64,000 bases of DNA from Oidiodendron maius Zn. Its lineage: Eukaryota > Ascomycota > Leotiomycetes > Myxotrichaceae. The DNA is taken from NCBI GenBank assembly GCA_000827325.1, contig KN832874.1, positions 1,906,721-1,970,720 on the forward strand, read 5' to 3'. This document shows positions 54,679 to 64,000 of this stretch, in pieces (the first letter of the stretch is position 1; each line of letters opens with the position of its first letter). Under the pieces are notes generated by a model. That model worked only from the letters and a program-made list of their open reading frames with translations. It did no database searches and was not told where the DNA came from. The translations under genes and the position numbers were made by a program.

Positions 54679-55480
54679 ATGGCTTCCAAGGCATTTTTCG
54701 ACATCATTAAGCATCGCCGGTCCCTGTACCAACTCCAGAAATCGTCCACAATCTCTAATACGCAAATTAGAGATATTATCACGCAAGCGGTCCTGCATGT
54801 CCCTTCGCCGTTTAACCTGCAATCAACACCTATTACTTGGAGAAGAGCACGATAGACTTTGGGAGATTACAAAGGAGTCCTTCAAGCAAATTTTGTCTGC
54901 AGAACGATTCCCGGCTACAGAGAAGAAACTTGACGGCTTCAAAGCAGGTTACGGCACTGTTGGTTGTCCTCCTGATCGACCTTGAGTTTAACTTTTATAA
55001 AGCATTTACTTACGTTACGCAATTAATGACTAGATCTTGTTTTTTGATGCCCAGTCTTCTATTTCGGCCATGCAAGTTAAATTTCCAACGTATGCAGACC
55101 GCTTCCCCACATGGGCGACTCAATCTAGTAAGCCTACCTCCTCCCTATCTTCTCACTTAGTTACATGATTCTCGATCTCCTCAGCCACCTTTGCTATTAT
55201 GTACCTATTATCTTTTAGAATCAAATTCAGCTTACTAGCTCGTTCTCTCCGCTTAGATGGTATGCACCAATTTGCCGTGTGGGCGGCCCTTGAGGCTGAA
55301 GGCCTCGGTTGCAATCTTCAACATTACAATCCTATCATCGACGAAAAGGTGGGAGCAGAGTGGGATGTGCCAAAGGATTGGAAACTCGATTCCCAGTTAG
55401 TATTCGGGACCACAACGGAACAAGCAGGGAAAAAAACCTTTTTAGATATGGGAGAGCGGTTTAAAGTGTATGGCGCTTAA
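54679..55480 (+). pseudogene. Hbn1/Frm2-type nitroreductase with a frameshifting deletion
   Basis: Nitroreductase-like flavoprotein of the fungal stress-response group. From ATG 54679 it reads FFDIIKHRRSLYQL and VPSPFNLQS, as expected. At about 54828 the conserved next strand is missing several codons and the frame shifts, resuming as LLLGEEHDRLWEITKE. The later exons are normal: DGFKAGYGT, then FFDAQSSISAMQ after an intron ending about 55045, then GMHQFAVWAALEAEGLGCNLQHYNP in the last exon (from about 55259), ending YGA at 55480. There are no splice signals at the break, so a small out-of-frame deletion or sequence error is likely. If real, the enzyme is truncated before its flavin-site residues. 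Confidence 0.75.
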
Positions 55481-55859
55481 AAGGGCTCTGGGACTGTAAA
55501 TTTAGAGATAAGGTGGACGGCAACAGCCCACCCAAACCAACATAAAAGAGGAGTATGCTTTAAGAACAGTTCAGACATATTCAAACTCCTTTGCTATAGT
55601 TATGACTTATATAATGTCCGAAATTTTGCAAACAATAGAGTTTACCAATCACCAAATCACTCAAGCATGATTACTAAGCACAATTCTCAACAGAATAACG
55701 CCATGTTACGGGCAGTGCTGGAGGTTGGTATCATCCAAAATGGAGCTAGCCGGTTGTCATTTCAGCTGCGTGATTTTCTGTTCCACAGCCTGTTCCGCAG
55801 CCTTAGCAAAACTTCCCATACTGCAAAAAACCAAAATTAAAATAAATAAATTCGGAGGC

Positions 55860-58172
55860 ATGAGTACAGCAATAGATTCCGGAGAATGGAGCGCTTTCTG
55901 TGAAGCTCGCCAATATCCAATCCATGGAACAGGCAGCAATACTACCACCTTCAATATCCCTGGTGAAGTGGCCGGCCGCCTTCTTGGGTCGTCCGCCGGG
56001 ATTACCAGAGATGATGCTGCTTATGGAGCCGATTTGCTCAATGCTGTGCGGGCCCTCGATTGGTGGACCGCGGATCGACTGATCTGTCGTGATGCCAGCT
56101 TGAGCGATTTCAAATTCAGAGTTATTCGCTGTCTTCCAAAGCGCAAAGAAAATATGCTCCCCTCTAAGGAGAAAGCACCAGATACAACGAACATGTCGTC
56201 GTATATTGCAGTCAGTTACTGCTGGCACTACGAGACCTGGGAACTTGCATTGGGGCTACAATCCACTTCTGTCAAATCCGCAAGGGGCCAGAATCCACCA
56301 TTGATGCCGGCAATGTTTTCCGCCATTCTAGACGAGAGAGCAAGCGAAGTGGAGCCACTGTGGATTGACCAGTCCTGTATCGACCAGAGCAGTGACGACG
56401 AAAAAGCAGCAGCCATCGGCATGATGGATCTGTTGTACTCCAATGCCAGAGTGGTCACGGCCTGCCTCGAGGATGTCCGCCTAAGTATCAAAGACATGGC
56501 GACTCTCGTAGAGTTTGGCACTTACCTCGGAGAGAAAACGATGCCTATCCTCGAAAATGTCTCGGGAATCGAGGAATTAGAGTGGGGCGGCAAAGAAGGT
56601 CACCTTTTCGAGGCCGTCACCAAGATATTTACTGCCAGATGGTTCTCCCGCGCTTGGTGTGCACACGAATTCTGGACGGGGCGTAATCTTGTCTTTCTCG
56701 CGCCAGTCACAGCTGACCCGACGGCTAGAGTTAGCGAGGATGGTGCTACCACAATTATTAGGTTTAACAGTGCATTTTTAGCCAATGCTCACTTGCTGAC
56801 TGCTCGATAGATCCCCGGTGACAAGGCAAGTTCCGTAGAGAAGAAAGTGCGCCATTGGGAAGAGCATGTGAAGCATTCTCATCCATACTTTCATGCCGGA
56901 ATATTTGACTTTGGTACCGGCCAGCTAGGAACGAGGGCGTCAGTCACTCACAGCCTGAAGTATTTTGGAGGCTTCAGTGCCAAACGGATGGTTCCATCAC
57001 ACCAGCAAACCTTTGCTGTCGTCAACGCACTGGAGTCATCGAACCTTGCAGATAAGTTGGCAATTACTCTAAACGTCGGACAGACCGGGCTGAAGTTGAA
57101 CTTGCATGGAAGTGCATCCTTGTCTTCTGCAGAGATTGCGTGGATGGCAACCATTGTAGCACTTGCTTCAGGAGATGCCACCGTGCTGGCATCGACAGGG
57201 CCATCAATACTCTCCTTGGGAAACGTTGGACTCAAACATGATGATGAGTACCGCTGGGCCAATGTTCCCGAGGTAGACAGATTTTCCCGAATTGAAGATC
57301 AAGAGAAGCAGACATCACTACCTATGGAAATATCAAAGCATGGACTAGGCCTTGATGTGATCCGTCTTGGGAAGTCTCCGCAAATGCAAGAGCCCGAACC
57401 AGTAAAGACAAATCTGGGGATAGTCGCTCTTGAATGGCTCCGCGAACGGGACAGGCAGAGCCGTATCTACTTGGGTAATGCCCTCAGACGCCGCCATCTT
57501 GTATCATCACTTGGCTGCCTGATTACTGGTGGTGTGAACTGGACCATTGCCTGCGCCATATCTCTACAACTGCATCCAATTTCCCCCTTGCTATACTTAA
57601 ACATTGCTCAGAATATGCACTTGATTGATTCCGCATTTAAGACATTGGATCGATTAGTATTGTTACCGGACAGCTCCGACCCAACCGTCATGAGACTGGA
57701 TTTAGAAGGCAGCAAGGATATACTCGACGAAAAATACCGGGTTGAAGACATAATGCCCGGCCTTCGGGCACTGGTGACGATAGCCGACGACCTTCTGAGA
57801 ACGGTGGTCGGAGAGGAGGTTGAGTATCAGGAAAATGAGATCAGTGAAACACATCGGATTCAGGTGTGCGTAAGCAACATCGCAGGACATGGAGGGATTG
57901 TAATCTTTGGGCCACCGGCAGGTGAAGTTGAATATGAGCTAGTATGCCCCAATATACTTCGAAAGACGAGTCAAAAGCGTCAAACCATGAGAAAGGGATG
58001 GATTCTCCAGGAAAACCCAATAACAGAAGAGGGTGTTGGACATTCCGCAGGGGGGCTGCCTCAGAGCTATCAGCTACTTTGTAAGACGGCATTGTTTATG
58101 CCATTGGCCGTTGACACGGATGATCCATTTGCTATATACAGTCCGGAGAGAATCGTCGTCGGGCATAGTTGA
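55860..58172 (+). CDS. HET-domain protein with an in-frame TAG
   Basis: From ATG 55860 (MSTAIDSGEW) the frame runs 316 codons to TAG 56808-56810. It then continues in the same frame for another 453 codons to 58172; together about 770 aa. The HET core is in the first half: YIAVSYCWHYETW, VEPLWIDQSCIDQ, DLLYSNARVV and WFSRAWCAHEFW. The second half is helical and shows no other known domain. The TAG sits in CGA-TAG-ATC and would be CAG before a single C-to-T change, the type made by RIP at CpA. An intron ending at this TAG is conceivable (a CTGAC branch-like site lies 9 bases before it; an in-frame donor GTTAGC lies 81 nt upstream). That would remove a well-matching coding stretch, so a nonsense codon is more likely. 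Confidence 0.8.
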
Positions 58173-59401
58173 GAGATATTGAATAGAGTATAATTCATCT
58201 TGCATTCTCTTCTAGCAGCTAGTGAAAAATAATGACCCTCCATCTCTAATAGCAATTTTGTCCTCCATTGGTGCTGACGGCTTTCCTTTAGAGATTTTAT
58301 TCATCCTATTCCGTCTTTGGACACTAGCATAGAAAGGCAACTAAGAAGATACTAACTTCAATATCAGAGAGGCACCAAAAGAGCCTCGAAACATAGACAA
58401 CTTGGCCAAGTTCTGTAGCGATTATGCTTGGTAAACATAGTTGGGCTGTACCTGTGAGAGAAAGCGGCAAGAACGGCTACGAACAAAAGACGCAAAGGGT
58501 ATCGAGGTCGCACGCTGGACGCTGCGAACGGACCTCGAAAATCTGTGTTTGACATCTTTGCCGACTTCTAAAGTACTTACTATTCCAGGCCGTTGATCTT
58601 TTTATCAAATGAGTAGAGAACGACTGGAGCAAAGTGACATTCGAAACTGCGGTCTTCCTAGAATTCCAAACCTTCTTGTCTCCGCCCACAATTCAGCATT
58701 CCAAGTACCCACGTTGAGCTGACCTAATTCGACTTGTACGAAAGGTACGTCCTCTCGATGAGATAGCCTCATAAATGAGTGGTTCCAGGGGCTTCGTTCG
58801 CGAATAATAAAAATGCCAGTGGTTGCTGCTGCTAAGGAATCTTGTGTTATATCAAATACACCACACGTACGTAAGCCTCACTCCTTTTAGATTATGGCCC
58901 GAGTGTCTGAGATTCGAGACGAATATGTCAATCATCATGTGATAAAGTCCTGTGACTCAAACTGAGGTCATGCCATAGAGATTTAAACAGCTCTATTCTG
59001 ACTTATGAAGCCGAATTACTGGCACACGAGCTTTTTTAACAAGAGTGATCCAAAATCTGCTCCAGCAGAAACCCTGCAAGTGAGCAGAAACGGGTTCCCG
59101 GCAAAATCTGGTAAGGAAAGTGTAGCCGGGGCACACAGGAGGCCAAAATGGGGTTCTACATTATGATGGGCAGGCCGTCTCAGGTTTGTTCAGGCTCTGC
59201 TCCAGCATTCTCACCCTCCACTCAGGTATACACACCATCAGTTCAGGCTAAAGCACCAGTTACTCATGCCCGCAGACTAAAACAGAGCCAGCGAAAGGGA
59301 GAATTAATCCTGAGTCTTGGGGTATTATGAATTAAATTTCTCTTCCTCCACTAACCCCTCTTCTGAATCACATCACTTATCCTAGCCCATATTTATTATA
59401 A
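58173..59401. other. Intergenic
   Basis: About 1.2 kb between convergent genes. Short frames at 58364-58689 and 59148-59330 have no recognised domain. Nothing else seen. Confidence 0.4.
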
Positions 59402-60441
59402 CTATTCGCCCATCTTCTTTAGAGTTCTCGGTTTTGCCGCAACAAGTGGCTTTGCTATGAGTCCAACCACAGTTATGAACTAAATGTCCATATCATTAGC
59501 CTTTTTACATATTTAACAACCACATCCGTTTTCAATTCCCTCACCATATCCCATCTAAGCTAACAAGCAAAGCAAGCAAAGGAATAGCAAACTCACCAAC
59601 CAATCTAACCCCTTCCACCCCCCGGGAAGACTTATATACATATCGCCATCATACGCAGCACGTATCATCAATAGAAAGCCTGGTAAACCATCTGTCTGCA
59701 GCATGTCTTGGAAGAAGCGGGCCTTGAAATCGCCTGCTGGGAGGGTCCGCTCTGTTGCACGCATGGGTTGGCCTTTGACTATTTTGACGAGTTAGCTATA
59801 GACTTTTTATGGAAGGAAATGAGCGGGTTAGAATATAGGCGTGGGAGGACGAACTGATTTTAAACCCGTGCACATGACCCCTTGGAATAAGAACTGGAGG
59901 ATCGCCGGCTGAAGTGAGGAGTTCCTTCCCATCAAGATAGAAGATTATTTTCCCCTCTAGTACTTCCATTATTTCATCGTGATCCTGCTCAATTGATCAT
60001 TAGTCCAAAATACTCCCATCACGAAGCAGAGCCCGACCCCGATCCGCACCACCAAGTCCGAAAGGGGCTGGACCGGCGAGATCCATAGTTACACGACTGT
60101 GGAGGAACACTAGAAGCGTACCTTGTGCCAATGGTTTGGAACAGTCAAAACCTCGCTTTCTTCCTTCCCATCGTAGGTAACTTCCACCCAGATGTGCTCT
60201 GGTGAGTCTTTCGGTTTGCTCTGTGAGGCTTCAGCTTGCTGTTCGGTCGGTCTTTGGTAGATCAATGTACGTGGTCGATGAACGTGCGCATGACATTTCC
60301 CTATTTCTGTGTTAGCGCATTGATTTTTCGAGCAGATGTAAAGTCCGGGAAATTTCAGAGCCTTGCGAGAGCGTGGGGTCAGCGCCTTACCCTTCCCATG
60401 TGCAGAGGCACGAGCTCTTCGATTTCGGTCTGAGACGACAT
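59402..60441 (-). CDS. Cupin-domain protein in several short exons
   Basis: A gene fragmented over small exons. Proposed exon 1 (60441-60391) gives MSSQTEIEELVPLHMGR. Exon 2 (from 60300) gives CHAHVHRPRTLIYQRP...VWVEVTYDGKEE-like sequence ending PNHWHK. Exon 3 (starting about 59985) gives DHDEIMEVLEGKIIFYLDG, LIPRGHVHGFK. Exon 4 gives KGQPMRATERTLPAGDFKARFFQDML and GGWKGLDWL. The last exon adds a hydrophobic FITVVGLIAKPLVAAKP tail and stops at 59404-59402. The HWHKDHDE and GHVHGF blocks are the two cupin motifs with their metal-binding His/Glu residues. Such proteins are small-molecule binding or metal enzymes of unspecified function. The exon 1/2 phase does not fit my simple model, so the 5' end is uncertain. 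Confidence 0.65.
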
Positions 60442-60544
60442 AGTGATCTCAGATTCAAAGATTTATCACTACAGAGTGAAGAAATAGAGCATTTGATGAG
60501 CTCGGGGGAGGTGGTTTTATGGGTACGATTGAAGAGGACGGGTG

Positions 60545-60697
60545 GGCTACGCCGCACACCGCCTGCCGCCGCCTTTCGCACTAGGATGCCCCAGATTACA
60601 AGATTTGTGGCATCATAGTAGGTATTATAGGTGGGGGCATGTAATAAATGAGGGTATCACATAGCGATCGCGGCGGCAGGGGGTATGCGGCGTAGCC
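60545..60697. mobile_element. MITE-like hairpin element with ~30-bp inverted repeats
   Basis: The left arm GGCTACGCCGCACACCGCC and the right arm (60668-60697) are inverted copies differing at only a few positions. They are separated by a short AT-richer centre, 153 bp in all. Both arms are much GC-richer than the flanks. No coding capacity. It sits 104 bp upstream of the cupin start codon. A related end-like motif (GCGGCGTAGCC) lies near 10752. Confidence 0.6.
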
Positions 60698-60849
60698 AGG
60701 TGAATCCTCCAAGTAGCCACTCCTCCAAACTTGAACCAATTACAGTAGAGCACCTGTAAAATGAGTTACGTCGCTCTCCTACGTACCACTGCAAAAGACG
60801 ATCCCTTCTCCTCGTTGTTTAATTGGCTAGTTGGCTCATTTAAGCTTGC

Positions 60850-60945
60850 TGGTTACCAAGTATGTATGAATATACTCTATTTGAGCCATGCACAGAGCTT
60901 CTATCTACTAAGGAAATACTATGGACTTATATAGAACCTCTGTGT
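60850..60945. repeat. Partial copy of the LTR sequence
   Basis: Matches part of the LTR at 61865-62210: both share AAGCTTCTATCTACTAAGGAA (one copy with G for A near its start) followed shortly by TTATATAGAACC. Before it, aligned but diverged ACCAAGTATGTAT... sequence is also similar. It is probably an old solo LTR or a fragment of the same family. Confidence 0.55.
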
Positions 60946-61864
60946 TCGCGAATCACCAACGGTGATTCAAATGATTCAGTGATTCAATCACGTGCTCCCA
61001 TCACATGATCTACTAAAGCTTATATTAGTACTCTGTTATAGGGTCAGTATTATACATAGTTACGCTATTCGCCACATTACGCCAAACACTATCCCTCACT
61101 ATTATGGAACTTTGTTGCACAAATTAGCGGTATTGAGTAAGAAATGAACTTATCCGCTTTAATACAGGGCGGTAATATATCTGTGTGGCCTTATGACTGT
61201 CTGAATTCAGATCTCTACCTGTATGGATTCGAAGGAAATCCACTACGGACCTATTTAGGGAAAATGGCCTCAGATATCCCAGCTACAAGCATAAGTAACC
61301 CGATAGAGTGGATCTTTAGTCTCTAGGCTGTACCCTGTATGAAATACGGCTTGGTCGACGACTGTTCGACATATTCCAGCTGCTTGCACTTAGCAAGAGG
61401 AGCTGCATGGATGGGGTATATTGTGCGTGTGGGATTCCAGGGTAAATTCTAACCGGCGCGAATGCGGTCGGCTCGAGGATGGATCGCGAGTAAGATTGCA
61501 CATGACACTAAAAAAACTCACTAGCAAGGGCTCTAAAACTTCTTCAAATTTGACACGGTCCTCATATTCAGAACGGTCAATTGGAGCGTTGACCAGAAGC
61601 TTGGCGTTTTGAAGCCCGCCAACCCGTCCCCAAGGTTACACTCATAACTGCCGAGCTGTTCAACCCCTTCAGACAAACAATGGGACTGGTGGCATAAAAA
61701 AATCAAACGCGAATTACAGAAATAAAATACTCGGACACGCTGCTTATCCTAGATGAGCCGACCAAGGAGCAAATAGCTGTCTCCGTGTAGCCTTTGTTTT
61801 AATATCATGGAACCCTTGCTTCATACCTCACTGCATAAATTGCATGAGAACAAGGTAATTAGTG
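60946..61864. other. Intergenic, LTR flank
   Basis: About 900 bp between the LTR fragment and the LTR. It contains a short repeat of GATTCA/GTGATTCAA near 60960-60990 and no supported gene. Confidence 0.4.
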
Positions 61865-62210
61865 TGTAACAATAGCTCACGCCTGGTGTTGGGTAAATCG
61901 TTAAGTGGGTTGGGTAAGGCAGGGATGCCGTCAAGTCAAGAAGTAATATATGGACTCAGTAAGTTACTAAAGTAGTAATAAGATACTTTATTTAAGTTAA
62001 GCATAAAGCTTCTATCTACTAAGGAATATACGTTGTTTATATAGAACCTTCGTCTGTCCTGGATCAGCCGGATTATTTGGATCATACCATAATCCCTATA
62101 ATCCCTATAATCCTGTATATATCATATAACTCTTCCTGAGCCACTTACAAGGGTTCTTTATATAGGCCGCTGCCTACTGAGCCTCAGGCCCTTGCTTCAT
62201 GTTTGTAACA
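61865..62210 (-). repeat. 3' LTR of a Ty3/Gypsy retrotransposon
   Basis: On the minus strand this 346-bp segment starts TGTTACAAACATG and ends CTATTGTTACA, so both ends carry TGTTACA with TG...CA termini. Directly before it on that strand is AGAGAGGGGCTAG, a good polypurine tract. The pol-type sequence lies upstream on the same strand, as expected for a 3' LTR. Confidence 0.65.
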
Positions 62211-62266
62211 CTAGCCCCTCTCTAGTTTAGTATCGTCTTGATCGTTTAAGACCTAAAGAGCGAACT

Positions 62267-62898
62267 TTGTTCAAACGCTATATTTCTTCTTTTCTTCTTA
62301 TTATACCACCTACTTGTTTAAAGAAAACTAAATACCGTATAAAATTATATATATATATTATACTAAGTAGTAACGAAATATCTCCTTACTCTCGTTATAA
62401 GCAGAAGGATCTAAAATGCCTTATAGCCACTAATGCTTATCGCTGTTCTAAGTATATATAATCTAGTATAAAATATAACGTTCTTGGCCCTTCCTAGGCT
62501 GACTAGATAGCCCTAGAGCAGGGGGAGAAGAAGCTATACAAACAGCTAGAGGCTACTAAAGCTAAATATTAGAAGTTTATTAAGGGTCTTCTAGAGACCC
62601 AGAATCATATAGAACGTCTTAAAAAACAAAGGGAATCATTTATCACTTATATAGCCACTATACTTTATTATAGTTTAAAAACCCTAGATAAACTAAATAC
62701 AGTAGAAGAGACAGAGGTATATAAAGCTGCTTCCTAAGCTCTTATACCTACTACTTTAGCTGATATATCAGGCAACCTTTCTAGCAACCCTCTTGACTTC
62801 TCTAGAGTTGCTTTTAACACTAATCTTCCTATATTACCTTCTTTCTAGGATTCAATTAGTATTACTAGTAAAACTTCCTTAAAAGCCCCAGACAGTTA
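62267..62898 (+). pseudogene. Antisense accessory reading frame inside the Gypsy element
   Basis: Opposite in direction to pol, between the chromodomain and the 3' LTR. It reads LIATNAYRCSKY, then YNVLGPSxADxIALEQGEKKLYKQLEATKAKY, then a long helical KQRESF...SLKTLDKLNTVEE part, with a few TAG codons. The Cys-containing start followed by a coiled-coil resembles a class of fungal hypothetical proteins (RCSxC...GPS...coiled coil) that I recall as retrotransposon-linked. Its function is unknown. Confidence 0.5.
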
Positions 62899-64000
62899 AG
62901 ATTTTCTTCTAGTTCCTATAAATTGTCCGTTTGACTATATCCTTTCTATTTAATTAAGTACTTTTACTAACCCTTTATAGTTATCCTAATATCTAGGATT
63001 TTCTTAACCTTATATTCTCCTAGATTGTTTTCTAGTTAAAGTTCAGCTTATATTACTACTAGTATATCTCCCTTTACTAGTTCTAGTAGAGATATATAGA
63101 ATATAGGGTAGAGTCTAGAGTTCTTAAGTAGCTATAGTTTATAATTAATAGGTTTAACCTTTTCTAGAATTTTGAATAGTTCTAGTTTCTTAAAATCTAG
63201 CTTACTGCTTAATTGTTTAGTTTTGATATTCCTTTATAGTAGGTATACTTTATCCCCCTCTTTTAGTAAAGGTTCTATACTATACTTTTTATTAGTATTT
63301 ACTATAGTTCACTACTAACTAAATATAATATCTTTTATAAGCTATTCCCTTAATTATTACAGCCTATCTATAAATACTCTAGATAGTTCTGCTTTTTCCT
63401 TATCTTTTCTTAGCTATCTATAGACCTCTAGTTTATAGCTAAAGTTAGTAAAGAAAGGTAAAGTCTTTATTGCTTTGCTTTTTGTACTATTATAAGCAAA
63501 CTATACTAGTAGCAGCTATTCTATCTAATTGTTTTATTTATAGTTAATATAGTTCCTTAGATACTACTCTAAGGTTTAGTTTAGTTGTTCTGTTTAACTA
63601 TTTATTTAAGGGTAGAATACTATTAATAGTTTATAGTTTGCTTCTAGTCTTACTATAAGAGATTACTAGAATTTTAAAATAAATAGCTTGTCTCTATCTA
63701 AGATTATTTCTTCTAGCAGTCTATACTAACTAAGAATAATCCTTAGGAATATATATACTAATTCCGGGGTATTACTGCTTTCCTTATAGGGTATAAAATA
63801 CCTATATTTGGTTAATCTATCTATTACTATCTATATCAAGTTATAGGCAACTTTAGTTATTAGTTCCTTTAATAGTAGAAGTTTAACAATAAAATCAAAG
63901 GCAATAGATTTCTATACTCTATCTAGTATTAGTAATAGTTATAGCAGCCTATAGAGGGTATATTAGTTTATCTTGCTTTTATTATATAAGATATATTCCC
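62890..64000 (-). pseudogene. Gypsy integrase and chromodomain, many stops
   Basis: Reading the minus strand from the window edge: the integrase core with VIDRLTKYRYFIPYKESSN, then ILDRDKLF, then LNxTLExYLRNY and FAYNSTKSKAIKTLPF. The downstream spacer reads YPIFYISLLEL, and a chromodomain EYKVKKILDIR is followed in a shifted frame by KYLIKxKGYSQTDN. Stops fall where related elements have Gln or Trp, as CAA/CAG/TGG changed to TAA/TAG would give. This is the RIP signature. Non-functional. Chromodomains of this kind direct integration to marked chromatin. Confidence 0.8.

Larger units (their letters stand above)
62211..64000 (-). mobile_element. RIP-mutated Ty3/Gypsy chromovirus, 3' half, cut by the window edge
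   Basis: Very AT-rich block, full of TA dinucleotides. The minus strand encodes the pol C-terminus (next entry) and the plus strand an antisense frame near the 3' LTR. The 5' half with reverse transcriptase, primer-binding site and 5' LTR would lie beyond position 64000. Confidence 0.8.

Noticed and set aside
56730-56810. Intron ending at the TAG of the third HET gene (donor GTTAGC, 81 nt)
   Set aside because: A branch-like CTGAC is present, but the removed stretch encodes a well-fitting sequence with IIRFNSAFL and the donor is poor; a nonsense codon is the simpler reading.

Overview
The window is nuclear DNA of a filamentous ascomycete (Pezizomycotina). It has short GT-AG introns of about 40-72 nt with CTAAC/CTGAC branch sites, HET-domain genes, a NACHT-type STAND protein, Zn2Cys6 regulators, plant-biomass enzymes, and transposons damaged in the style of repeat-induced point mutation (RIP). 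I would not name a genus. Gene order is loose, relics are common and self/non-self recognition families are dense, which suggests a fast-evolving accessory or subtelomeric region.

Layout. 0.2-4.7 kb: a HET gene with an in-frame stop or tiny intron, and a GPI-anchored secreted protein. 6.7-8.4 kb: a CYP52-like P450. 9.5-10.7 kb: a secreted alginate-lyase-family enzyme. 12.6-14.7 kb: a divergent choline-kinase-like protein and a small four-helix membrane protein. 15.7-19.4 kb: a four-exon NACHT NTPase. 21.3-37.1 kb: a run of genes that reads as a polyuronide-utilisation locus. It holds a PL7 lyase, a tiny two-exon gene, a Zn2Cys6 regulator, a DUF2264 enzyme divergent from a GH88 unsaturated glucuronyl hydrolase, an aldo-keto reductase and an MFS sugar porter. 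38-42 kb: an SDR relic, a seven-bladed PLL-type propeller protein and a sedolisin relic. 43-46.9 kb: a second HET gene and a membrane protein. 48.0-49.9 kb: a complete but decayed Fot1/pogo element. 50-58.2 kb: an X-intrinsic aquaporin with a nonsense codon, a second Zn2Cys6 regulator, a frameshifted nitroreductase and a third HET gene with an in-frame stop. 59.4-60.4 kb: a cupin gene split over short exons. 60.5-64 kb: a MITE-like hairpin, LTR remnants and the 3' half of a RIP-mutated Ty3/Gypsy chromovirus that carries an antisense reading frame.

How the genes may work together (inference). Extracellular lyases (PL7 at 21.3 kb, perhaps the alginate-lyase-family protein at 9.5 kb) would cleave a polyuronate such as alginate or glucuronan into unsaturated oligouronides. 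GH88 and possibly the DUF2264 protein would remove terminal unsaturated uronic acids. The MFS porter would import sugars, the aldo-keto reductase would reduce a keto-uronate or related aldehyde, and the Zn2Cys6 protein at 23.6-26.5 kb would be the local regulator. The substrate cannot be fixed from sequence alone.

Gene models marked multi-exon were assembled by hand from reading frames, splice signals and family motifs. Family assignments come from motif recognition, without any database search.
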